Positions 1 through 6,050 of a DNA stretch of 6,050 nt are shown piece by piece. This DNA is from Actinomycetota bacterium (lineage in GTDB: Bacteria > Actinomycetota > Humimicrobiia > Humimicrobiales > Humimicrobiaceae). The position numbers were made by a program, and so were the translations under genes. Within the stretch, counting starts at the first letter, position 1. Every line of letters begins with the position of its first letter. The notes under the pieces are model-generated. The model saw only the letters and a list, made by a program, of their open reading frames with translations, ran no database searches and was not told where the DNA came from. The DNA is taken from assembly GCA_016932375.1 (NCBI GenBank), contig JAFGDA010000011.1, positions 1-6,050 on the forward strand, given 5' to 3'.

Positions 1-371
1 GCATGCCTGAAGGGATGATCGACTATTTCACCATATACTCCACTGAACTTACGTGTAAACCCGAGTTCATCTATCCATGTACCATCTTCCCTGACAACTT
101 TTTTATAATCCGAGCTTTCTTTTAAAAAAACCCTCCTGAAATCTATATCAAAGGATTTAAGTATTCTCTCGTCAAATTCTTCAACAGTGAACCAATCAGT
201 GTTAATGGTGTCATAACCGCATTCATCAAGCCCCATGTATTTTTTTAAATTATGGTATGCGTTCTGCATCATTGAGCTTACCCTGCCACCAAGGTCCCGG
301 GGAACCCTGTCCGGCTCCCTGTGGTTCAAAGCTTCAATTACCCTTTGCCTGTGAGTATAGTTTTCTTTCAT
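1..371 (-). CDS. URO-D superfamily protein (URO-D1), N-terminal part, cut by window edge
   Basis: The ATG at 371 opens a frame of 123 codons that runs off the left edge without a stop. The first ~25 residues carry the family's N-terminal signature: THRQRVIEALNHREPDRVP, then RDLGG and a MxxNAYxxLKKYMGL segment. These are typical of the uroporphyrinogen-decarboxylase family (PF01208 type), usually 340-380 aa, so roughly a third is visible. The start is supported by AGGGAG nine bases upstream. The superfamily includes haem-pathway HemE and zinc-dependent methyltransferases acting on corrinoid proteins or thiol cofactors (MtaA, MtbA, CmuA). In a GRE locus with several paralogues and no haem genes, the catabolic methyltransferase-like role is likelier than HemE, but that is inference. 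The ligand and zinc residues lie in the missing C-terminal part. It is the last gene seen in the co-directional series. Confidence 0.9.
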   Translation of the reverse strand, partial: MKENYTHRQRVIEALNHREPDRVPRDLGGRVSSMMQNAYHNLKKYMGLDECGYDTINTDWFTVEEFDERILKSFDIDFRRVFLKESSDYKKVVREDGTWIDELGFTRKFSGVYGEIVDHPFRH

Positions 372-380
372 CAAAAATTT

Positions 381-386
381 CTCCCT
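381..386 (-). promoter_or_regulatory. Ribosome binding site of URO-D1
   Basis: AGGGAG lies nine bases before the ATG at 371. It is the strongest Shine-Dalgarno match in the window and fixes the start of the partial URO-D gene. Confidence 0.75.
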
Positions 387-473
387 GTATTTCACCTAAA
401 ATATGAATATTGCAATAAAATCGAAATTTAAAATTATCAAGTTTCTAAGATAATAAAATTATTCAAAAACATT

Positions 474-569
474 CTAATATTTGCCATATTCCTGAAGGGT
501 TTCCCACATTGCCATAATATTCTCCGGAGGGACACCAGCCTGGATATTATGGATGGCAAAATAAGTACC
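474..569 (-). pseudogene. Relic: C-terminal end of a decayed URO-D family gene
   Basis: The gap between two URO-D genes (372-601) contains a 31-codon open stretch that ends in TAG at 474-476 and is closed upstream by an in-frame TAA at 570-572. It has no start codon of its own near its 5' end. Its translation contains FAIHNIQAGVPPENIMAMW and ends EYGKY. This is the characteristic C-terminus of URO-D family proteins (typically xFxxSHNIQxDVPPENIxAM, then a terminal helix). The rest of the gene is absent: upstream bases are AT-rich with stops. The 458-aa neighbour already has its own complete C-terminus, so the fragment is not its frameshifted tail. The simplest reading is that another URO-D paralogue stood here and most of it was deleted. 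The remaining ~100 bases (372-473) are AT-rich and hold only the URO-D1 ribosome binding site; no clear promoter or terminator is seen there. Confidence 0.8.
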
Positions 570-601
570 TTACCTGTATTTTTATAAAAAATATTTTATT
601 T

Positions 602-1978
602 TCAGAATTTTGAAGAAACAAGTTCCTTTGTAATTTTTACCCATTCCCTTATCCTGTCCGGGTCATTTCTAAAAGTATGGGTATCTTTCATTATGATTTC
701 AATAAAGCAACCCTTAAAAACTTCAAGCCCATTTTTAATTACTTTTCTTATCGGATCCGGGTCAAATTCGTCCATGGCCAGTTCTGCAGGATTGGGTTTC
801 CATACAGCAATATATTTATCTTCCAGTTTTTCGGCAGCTATTTTTATGTCCGTAAATGGAGACACTGAAACTTTCCTGAGATTTCTAATTTTTTTAATAA
901 TATCAAATTTATTATCAAAAACCTCGCAGCATCCATAATAATTTAATCCAAACCTGTCAAGTATTTTCATCTGGTAAGGCAGGATAAATTCATCGATCAT
1001 TGCCGGCGACACACTTGTAAGATCCTGGGCCTGGGAAAATCCCCAGAGATCTTTCAACCTTACATTATCGCCATCAAAATCGCCCCGGGGTAACTCATCG
1101 CTCCATCCAAGCGACCCGGAACCAATGTGATCATCAGCATTATTTAACCCCAGGTAGCCATTTTCCTCGGCAGATGTAAGCAGCTTCAATGTCGACTCCG
1201 TAAAGAATTCCATTACCTTATGAACCCACCCTGGCCTTTCTATAAAATCGAAATAGAATTGCTCGAGCCCCCTGATCATTGATATATGGTCCACCATTGA
1301 AGTATTTATGGCACTTGTTATTATGTTCCAGTATATTTCAACCTGCAGGATATCCCCGAAAATATCATAAAGGTACTCTAGATCCCTTTCAGTTTCCTCC
1401 CTGTCAACAATAAGTTCCGGATGTGCAAATTTTTTTATATCATCTTCCTGGTTTATCTGTGGTATAAATCTTTTTGAACCCCCCTTGCTTGTCCATTCCC
1501 AGGCTATATCCATTCCGATAGCCGTAATTGCAAACCTTGGGGGAACCTTAATTCGCGTTGTTATTACATAATCATCCCCAAAAAAATCAGGATGCGCAAT
1601 CAGTGATCTCAAAAACCATTCATATTCCCTGAGGTAAGGATCTCTTGTTTTAAGAGATTCGTAAGGAATTATTTCTTCAAAGCCATTTTCCGGGAATGCA
1701 AGAACAAGGGGAGTTTTATTTTTTAATGCGTTATGTTCTTTCCATAACTTAATTTTTGCACTGTTCCCAGGGTCAGATGAAAGCTCGCTTATCTTTTCCG
1801 CCAGTTCCCTCAGAACTTTAATATCCTCCCTGTTTTCCCTTTTTCCGGGTTTATATTTAAGCAGGTCAAGTATTATTACGACTTCGAGTTTTCCTGTACT
1901 GAGATCCCATGGTGTTGCATTTTTTTTATCGTCGCTTATATTGTCAACGGCAAAACCAATTTCTTCTTCTTTTTTCAT
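602..1978 (-). CDS. URO-D/methyltransferase superfamily protein (URO-D2), zinc-site-like
   Basis: A complete protein of 458 aa, longer than HemE (~350 aa) because of an extra N-terminal region of ~100 residues. Family landmarks are in the C-terminal half: a LWGFSQAQDLTSVSPAMIDEF segment near 311-331 (start of the second half of the barrel), LNYYGCCEVFDN at 345-356, and KGCFIEIIMKDTHTFRNDPDRIREWV near 422-447. In zinc methyltransferases such as MtaA the metal is bound by H-x-C plus a Cys about 75 residues later. Here C350 and C424 have that spacing, with Y348 in the His position and E352 close by. A methyltransferase-like role is therefore plausible, and haem synthesis unlikely. ATG 1978 is the first usable start after an in-frame stop. 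Its Shine-Dalgarno is weak: GGAAAG lies about 14 bases away. The gene sits 182 nt after the activase and may have its own promoter. Substrate and partner are unknown. No signal peptide or membrane segment is seen, so it is likely cytosolic. Confidence 0.85.
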   Translation of the reverse strand: MKKEEEIGFAVDNISDDKKNATPWDLSTGKLEVVIILDLLKYKPGKRENREDIKVLRELAEKISELSSDPGNSAKIKLWKEHNALKNKTPLVLAFPENGFEEIIPYESLKTRDPYLREYEWFLRSLIAHPDFFGDDYVITTRIKVPPRFAITAIGMDIAWEWTSKGGSKRFIPQINQEDDIKKFAHPELIVDREETERDLEYLYDIFGDILQVEIYWNIITSAINTSMVDHISMIRGLEQFYFDFIERPGWVHKVMEFFTESTLKLLTSAEENGYLGLNNADDHIGSGSLGWSDELPRGDFDGDNVRLKDLWGFSQAQDLTSVSPAMIDEFILPYQMKILDRFGLNYYGCCEVFDNKFDIIKKIRNLRKVSVSPFTDIKIAAEKLEDKYIAVWKPNPAELAMDEFDPDPIRKVIKNGLEVFKGCFIEIIMKDTHTFRNDPDRIREWVKITKELVSSKF

Positions 1979-2001
1979 AACCCAATAAACTTCTTTCCAG
2001 G

Positions 2002-2029
2002 ATTATAAAATTATTGTTTTCCTGTTCAA
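2002..2029 (-). promoter_or_regulatory. Candidate sigma70-type promoter before URO-D2
   Basis: On the coding strand, TTGAAC (2029-2024) and TATAAT (2007-2002) are separated by 16 bases. The -10 is a perfect consensus match and the -35 matches four of six. Transcription would begin near 1995, giving a leader of only ~17 nt before the ATG at 1978. This could allow URO-D2 to be expressed separately from the GRE-activase pair. AT-rich gaps give such matches by chance, so confidence is moderate. The rest of the 182-nt gap (1979-2160) holds no gene, terminator or repeat that I can support. Confidence 0.4.
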
Positions 2030-2160
2030 AATAGGGAAAAACCAATTCAAATTAATAAAACCTTTAATAGATGCACGATTTTACACAAGATATCCCTTAT
2101 TTTATTTTCAGGGGAACTTCTTTTAAGGCCAAATAAATTTTATTATTTAAAAAGCAAGTA

Positions 2161-3069
2161 CTAACTGATAAAGACGTTTTTTATTCCTGCCATCTCAAGT
2201 ATTTCCTTGCATCTTTTCATCTTTTTCCTGGAAGGAGGTTTTAAACCCTTAAGGGTATAATCCATATCCATTTCCTGGTATTTTTGCTCACCATAAGAGT
2301 GATAGGTCAGCAGGTCTACCCTTTTTATGTTTTTTAAGCCCTTCAGGAAGCTTGCAATTTTATTAAAATTATCTTCATCATCAGTATATCCCGGCACTAC
2401 CGGCACCCTTATCCAGACCGGCAAACCCTTTTGGTCAATTTTAACAAGGTTTTCCAGTATTTTTTTATTATCAACGCCCGTATACAATAAATGCTTTTCC
2501 GGATCCATCTGTTTTAAATCGTATAAAATTAGGTCGGTATATTTGAGTATTTCATCTAATTTCTTCCATTCTGTAAATCCACACGTATCCAGAGCAGTAT
2601 GAATATTGTTTTCCCTGCATTTTTTTAAAAAATCTATCAAGAACTCTGCCTGGCTTGTTGGTTCTCCCCCTGTTACGGTTACTCCACCACCTGTATTTAA
2701 ATAAAATATATAATCCCTTTTAACCGTATCAAAAACTTCATCCACCGTCATATACTCACCAGACAACTGCCTGGCTCCTGTCGGACATACCTTAGCACAA
2801 GCGCCACACCCTTTGCACAAATTTCTGTCCGTTTTTATATTATTATCAACAAATGATATGGCAGAATCTGGACACGCTTCAATACAACTCAAACACCTGA
2901 TGCATTTTTCAGGATTCCATCTTATTTCTGGAAATGGCTTCTGGCTCTCCGGGTTCTGGCACCACACGCACCTTAAAGGGCACCCTTTTAAAAAAATCAC
3001 TGTTCTTATTCCTGGCCCATCTACTGTTGAGGACCTCTCTATGTCGAATATTAAGCCTCTCCTGTCCAA
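2161..3069 (-). CDS. Glycyl-radical enzyme activating enzyme (radical SAM, two extra [4Fe-4S] clusters)
   Basis: This cytosolic protein of 302 aa cleaves S-adenosylmethionine and abstracts hydrogen from the C-terminal glycine of a GRE. In order: the N-terminal substrate-contact motif DGPGIRT (17-23); the radical-SAM cluster motif C30-x3-C34-x2-C37 with the W36 and N-P typical of this family; a ferredoxin-like insert with two CxxCxxCxxxC sets (C56/59/62/66 and C85/88/91/95); and GGEPT (134-138) for SAM binding. Further on come DLKxxDxxxHxxxTGxxN and RVPVVPGYTDDEDN, both regular family landmarks. The insert places it with the longer BssD/CutD/HpdA-type activases, not the short PflA, which has no insert. 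The start is TTG at 3069: the codon just before it is an in-frame TAA, and AAAGG lies eight bases upstream. It begins 19 nt after GRE1, so GRE1 is its evident target. It may also activate GRE2. Confidence 0.96.
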   Translation of the reverse strand: MDRRGLIFDIERSSTVDGPGIRTVIFLKGCPLRCVWCQNPESQKPFPEIRWNPEKCIRCLSCIEACPDSAISFVDNNIKTDRNLCKGCGACAKVCPTGARQLSGEYMTVDEVFDTVKRDYIFYLNTGGGVTVTGGEPTSQAEFLIDFLKKCRENNIHTALDTCGFTEWKKLDEILKYTDLILYDLKQMDPEKHLLYTGVDNKKILENLVKIDQKGLPVWIRVPVVPGYTDDEDNFNKIASFLKGLKNIKRVDLLTYHSYGEQKYQEMDMDYTLKGLKPPSRKKMKRCKEILEMAGIKNVFIS

Positions 3070-3077
3070 TTATTCAG

Positions 3078-3082
3078 CCTTT
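3078..3082 (-). promoter_or_regulatory. Ribosome binding site of the activase (TTG start)
   Basis: AAAGG lies eight bases before TTG 3069, inside the 19-base gap after the GRE1 stop. It decides in favour of the TTG start, which an in-frame TAA at 3070-3072 makes the earliest possible. The tight spacing suggests translational coupling to GRE1. Confidence 0.65.
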
Positions 3083-3088
3083 CTAAGT

Positions 3089-5350
3089 TCAACTCTTATA
3101 ACGTATCCTTGCAATTATTTCTTTCTGAATCTCCTCCCTTAAGGCTACGAACCTGCTTGAGAATCCGGTAACCCTTACAACCAGGTTCTGGTATTTTTCC
3201 GGTGTTTTCATTGCCTGCTTAAGATCCTCCAGTGTATGGATATTTATTTCTACATGTTCTATGCCCATTTCAAAGAATGATTTTATTATGCCGGCCAACC
3301 GGTCTACAGGGTTATCCCCTTTTAGCAGGGCAGGATCCAGTTCCATCTGCAGCGGACCGCCGTCAAATCTTGAAAAATCCAGTTTTGCCATAGACCTTGC
3401 ATGGCATGTTATGCCTTCCAGTGCAGTTCCGTGTGAAGGATTCCCTCCCTGGGCTATTGTCTCGCCTTTTTTCCTTCCATCAGGCGTTGCACCTAATTCC
3501 TTCCCTATATAAACATGCCCGACATGGCTCCACAGCAATGGATAGTAAGAACCCCCGAATTTATTCTTCTGGTTCTTAAGGGTATCGCATAAATTATCCA
3601 TTACTTCACAGGCCAGCTTATCTACGGTATCATTATCATTGCCGAATTTAGGTAAATTAATTATTGTCTCCCTGATATTTTCATAACCTTTATAATTTTT
3701 ATCCAGTATTTCAATTAATTCCTTTAAGGATATAAGTTTGTCTTCAAAAACAAGCTTCTTTATTGCCTGAAGTGAATTCACGGCATTTGCAAAACCAAGT
3801 ATCTGGACTGTTGCAACATAATAGGGAACACCGCCGCCTGATACATCCATTCCCTTGTCTATGCAATCCGGCATATTTAAGGATACAACAATTTCCGGCC
3901 AGACACTGGGGGCTTCATCAAGGTAGCCGTTAACAAGGTTATTCAGCGCAGCAGCTGAAGTGCCAACTTCCTTATTATAAAGATCCAAAAACTTATCAAA
4001 GTCTTTTATATTCGCTGAAACTGATTTTTTCAATGTATTCATAACAGAGATAAGCAGGTTCATTGAACACCAGTCGCCAGTAAGGTATTGTTTTCCCGGA
4101 ACACTATACCAGCCGCACCCATTATGGCAGGCATTCCAGGCATCTTCTTTCTTGATTCCCTGGTTGATCAGGCTTTCACGCATAATATCGTAATTTACTA
4201 TCATTGGCGCACCGCTCCTGCGCCTGTAATTAACATCACATGCATATTTATAGAAGTCTTCATCAATGTCTTCATGCCACATAACTGCAAAATTACCGGG
4301 AAATCCTTTCAGGGAATCATAAGCCTCAAGGACGAGCCAGCTTACTTCGTTTGTTGCGTCCCTGCCTTCCTTATCCCTTCCACCTATGGTAAGCCAGGGA
4401 TCCAGGTGAATGAAAAGGTCTGCCAGCATGTCTCTTGCTTCTTCCCTTGTGACGGTGCCTTTTTCAATGTCCTTATCGTAAAAATCAATTAGAAGCTGGT
4501 CTATCCTGCCGACCGGGCCGTCGCATTCCCCGATTACCTTATCAAACATCACAAAGAAATGGATCCACTGAACTGCTTCATGGAAAGTCCGGGGTGCACT
4601 TTTTGCGATATTTTCGCAAACCTTTGAAATCCTTTCATACCTTTCTTTCCTTTCAGGGTCTATTTCGGATATTGCGTATCTTTTATGGGCAGCAGCATAT
4701 TGGCCTATCTTGAATATGATAGCATTGCATACTATTTCTGCAGCTTTCAGGTATTTTACCTCATCTTTCTTTCCGGCTTTTTCAAATTCCCCATATTTTT
4801 TTATTACCTTATCCCTTAATCCTGTCCAACCGTATTTAAGACCGGAACCAAGATCGGGACATGTACGGTTCCAGACAAGTGCCCCTGCTCCATATTCCCA
4901 GGCTTTTTTCCTCAATTTCCTGATTTTTTCCACATTCTTATATTTCCTTGGCCTGGATGTGTACAGCCTCCAGTGGAGCCTGCCGGTAATTTCTTCATAT
5001 GGAAAAATTTCCAGGGGGGCGCCTTTTACAACAGCCTCATAATCTTTTGCCCAGTTTATTACATCGAATTTGAATCCCTCTTTGCTGGAAGGAAGCTCAT
5101 CTGCATTAAATGGTCCGTTGTTTAATAAACAATCAATTTCCAGCTGATCAAGCTCCAGGTCCTCCCCGTCTTCGTCAATTGCCTCACCTAAAACAGGCGT
5201 GTACCTGCCCTGCAGCATGGCAAATTTGTCAGTAACTGTTTTAGAAGAAGGATCCTTCGGGTTAAACGGATGCACCTGGCCTTTGGTTTTAAGGTTCTTT
5301 TTAATCCTCGGACTTGCATTTACTTCTTTTTCTTTTAGTTTTGTGCTCAT
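3089..5350 (-). CDS. Glycyl-radical enzyme, PFL/dehydratase superfamily, unassigned reaction (GRE1)
   Basis: A complete GRE of 753 aa. From N to C: a basic, poorly conserved N-terminus (1-45); a PFL-like domain with SAPRTFHEAVQWIHF (251-265), GPVGRIDQLL (278-287) and TIGGRDKEGRDATNEVSWL (321-339); the active-site loop CHNGCGWYSVPG (408-419) with C412 as the expected thiyl cysteine; SLQAIKKLVFE (526-536); GATPDGRKKGE (620-630); and the glycyl-radical loop RVTGFSSRF (726-734) with G729. Mechanistically, G729 stores the radical, passes it to C412, and C412 attacks the substrate. C412 is followed by Gly-Trp. It therefore lacks the C-x-E general base of glycerol/diol, hydroxyproline and isethionate enzymes, CutC and HPA decarboxylase, and also the C-C pair of PFL. 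The substrate is unknown. ATG 5350 is backed by AAAAGGA six bases upstream. An activase follows after 19 nt and a paralogue precedes it. It is intact and probably cytosolic. Confidence 0.95.
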   Translation of the reverse strand: MSTKLKEKEVNASPRIKKNLKTKGQVHPFNPKDPSSKTVTDKFAMLQGRYTPVLGEAIDEDGEDLELDQLEIDCLLNNGPFNADELPSSKEGFKFDVINWAKDYEAVVKGAPLEIFPYEEITGRLHWRLYTSRPRKYKNVEKIRKLRKKAWEYGAGALVWNRTCPDLGSGLKYGWTGLRDKVIKKYGEFEKAGKKDEVKYLKAAEIVCNAIIFKIGQYAAAHKRYAISEIDPERKERYERISKVCENIAKSAPRTFHEAVQWIHFFVMFDKVIGECDGPVGRIDQLLIDFYDKDIEKGTVTREEARDMLADLFIHLDPWLTIGGRDKEGRDATNEVSWLVLEAYDSLKGFPGNFAVMWHEDIDEDFYKYACDVNYRRRSGAPMIVNYDIMRESLINQGIKKEDAWNACHNGCGWYSVPGKQYLTGDWCSMNLLISVMNTLKKSVSANIKDFDKFLDLYNKEVGTSAAALNNLVNGYLDEAPSVWPEIVVSLNMPDCIDKGMDVSGGGVPYYVATVQILGFANAVNSLQAIKKLVFEDKLISLKELIEILDKNYKGYENIRETIINLPKFGNDNDTVDKLACEVMDNLCDTLKNQKNKFGGSYYPLLWSHVGHVYIGKELGATPDGRKKGETIAQGGNPSHGTALEGITCHARSMAKLDFSRFDGGPLQMELDPALLKGDNPVDRLAGIIKSFFEMGIEHVEINIHTLEDLKQAMKTPEKYQNLVVRVTGFSSRFVALREEIQKEIIARIRYKS

Positions 5351-5356
5351 TTTTTA

Positions 5357-5363
5357 TCCTTTT
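5357..5363 (-). promoter_or_regulatory. Ribosome binding site of GRE1
   Basis: AAAAGGA lies six bases before ATG 5350, good spacing for a Shine-Dalgarno site. It sits in the 77-base AT-rich gap after the GRE2 stop. That gap shows no convincing promoter or terminator, so read-through from GRE2 is likely. Confidence 0.65.
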
Positions 5364-5427
5364 TTATAAATTTTTTTAATTAAATTAATGGCTTTTCCCG
5401 GCCAGGTCACTAATCGTAATAAATATT

Positions 5428-6050
5428 TTAAATTGGCCGCGTCCTTGCTATTATTTCCTGCTGTATTTTCCTGTCAAGGTTTACAAAGTGAGCCGGCTGT
5501 CCGGTCACCCTTACAATCAAATGGCCATAATTTTCCGGTTCTTCAACCGCTTTTTCCAGCTCCTGCCTTGATACTATGTTTACAATTATATGGACACCTC
5601 CAAGCTTAAAATATGTATTTGAAATATCTTCTATAAGCTTATAATGTTCATCCTCATAGCTTCCCCTGAAAACAGACGGGTCAAGCTCCATGTGCCATGA
5701 GCCTCCTACAAGTCCATCAAACCCGAGCAGCGCAAGTGACCGGGCGGTTGCAGTCAGTCCTTTCCTGTTGCGGCCATGCATCGGGTCAGGAGATTGTGCC
5801 AGGGGTTCTTCTTTCTTCCTTCCGTCAGGTGTTGCACCGACTTCAGGACCTGCATAGACATGATTCATCCATGAAAAAATGGAGGCACGGTATGGGAAAC
5901 CCTTGCAATTTTTCATATTGCCCAGCAGATCCTTGATAAACCTGACAACCTTCAATACTACTTCATTAACATCATCGTCATCCTCGCCATACTTAGGCAA
6001 TTTCAATATGCCCTGCCTTAATTCTTCATAGCCTTTATAATCCTGCTCCA
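5428..6050 (-). CDS. Second glycyl-radical enzyme, C-terminal part only (GRE2)
   Basis: The frame is open from the right edge to TAA at 5428-5430, giving ~207 C-terminal residues. A TTG at 6006 lies inside conserved sequence and is not the real start: homologous coding (DYKGYEELRQGILKLPKYG) continues upstream of it. Visible landmarks are VGATPDGRKKEEPLAQ, GGSWHMELDP and the glycyl-radical loop RVTGQPAHF, about 24 residues before the IIARTRPI end. Aligned by eye, it is about 40% identical to the matching part of GRE1, which makes it a divergent paralogue, not a recent duplicate. The loop is unusual: the residues after the radical glycine are Q-P where the family normally has an aromatic plus Ser/Thr. 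The active-site cysteine lies outside the window, so the reaction class cannot be judged. It is the promoter-proximal gene of the visible series, with GRE1 77 nt downstream. It could share the single activase seen here or have its own upstream. Confidence 0.93.
   Translation of the reverse strand, partial: EQDYKGYEELRQGILKLPKYGEDDDDVNEVVLKVVRFIKDLLGNMKNCKGFPYRASIFSWMNHVYAGPEVGATPDGRKKEEPLAQSPDPMHGRNRKGLTATARSLALLGFDGLVGGSWHMELDPSVFRGSYEDEHYKLIEDISNTYFKLGGVHIIVNIVSRQELEKAVEEPENYGHLIVRVTGQPAHFVNLDRKIQQEIIARTRPI

Noticed and set aside
412..440. TTGATA-17-TATTGC as a promoter before URO-D1
   Set aside because: The -10 hexamer matches only the first three positions; too weak to call in AT-rich sequence.
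477..527. Mini-ORF of 13 codons (ATG near 515) preceded by GGAG, within the palindrome CTCCGGAG, as a leader peptide
   Set aside because: The bases encode the conserved PPEN motif of the URO-D relic, which explains both the GGAG and the palindrome.
570..601. AT-rich inverted repeat just after the URO-D2 stop (ATAAAA-TATT-TTTTAT), as a terminator
   Set aside because: The stem is six A-T pairs only, without a G-C core, so it would not be a stable intrinsic terminator.
2070..2160. Short open stretch of ~30 codons between the activase and URO-D2
   Set aside because: It has no good start or ribosome binding site and its translation resembles nothing I recognise; expected by chance in such sequence.
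4088..4492. Plus-strand open frame of 134 codons opposite GRE1, and other plus-strand frames across the window
   Set aside because: All lie opposite strongly conserved minus-strand genes, lack ribosome binding sites and give no recognisable protein.
5428..6006. GRE2 as a complete small GRE (a spare-part protein like YfiD) starting at TTG 6006
   Set aside because: The frame continues open to the window edge with conserved GRE sequence (DYKGYEELRQGI), so this is the tail of a full-length gene. The visible 207 residues already exceed a YfiD-type protein.

Overview
The window is AT-rich, and every gene I can support lies on the minus strand. It is read here from high to low coordinates. It carries part of an anaerobic metabolic locus built on glycyl-radical enzymes (GREs). 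These radicals are destroyed by oxygen, so the host is almost certainly an obligate or facultative anaerobe. Low G+C, heavy use of AGG and ATA codons and purine-rich Shine-Dalgarno sites fit a Clostridia-like bacterium or another low-GC anaerobic lineage. The sequence alone does not settle the taxon.

Layout in transcription order: (1) the C-terminal ~207 codons of one GRE (GRE2, 6050-5428, open at the right edge); (2) a complete second GRE of 753 aa (GRE1, 5350-3089), 77 nt downstream; (3) a radical-SAM GRE-activating enzyme of 302 aa (3069-2161), only 19 nt after GRE1; (4) a 182-nt gap with a plausible sigma70-type promoter; (5) a 458-aa member of the uroporphyrinogen-decarboxylase/methyltransferase superfamily (1978-602) with a near-canonical Cys...Cys zinc-site pattern; (6) a 230-nt gap holding a decayed C-terminal fragment of another URO-D family gene (569-474); (7) the N-terminal 123 codons of another URO-D family gene (371-1), cut by the left edge.

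How the parts work together: the activating enzyme uses SAM and [4Fe-4S] clusters to place a radical on the C-terminal glycine of GRE1 (G729) and probably also of GRE2. GRE1 keeps the fold landmarks, but its active-site loop reads N-G-C412-G-W. It has neither the C-x-E of the dehydratase/choline-lyase/HPA-decarboxylase group nor the C-C pair of pyruvate formate-lyase, so its reaction cannot be assigned to a known class from sequence. The downstream URO-D-like proteins resemble corrinoid/cofactor methyltransferases more than haem enzymes. The working inference is a catabolic module in which one or two GREs cleave an unidentified substrate and URO-D-like proteins handle a methyl or one-carbon group. 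No corrinoid protein, transporter, shell protein or regulator is visible in the window, so the substrate stays open.

No tRNA, rRNA, CRISPR array, insertion sequence or convincing intrinsic terminator was found.
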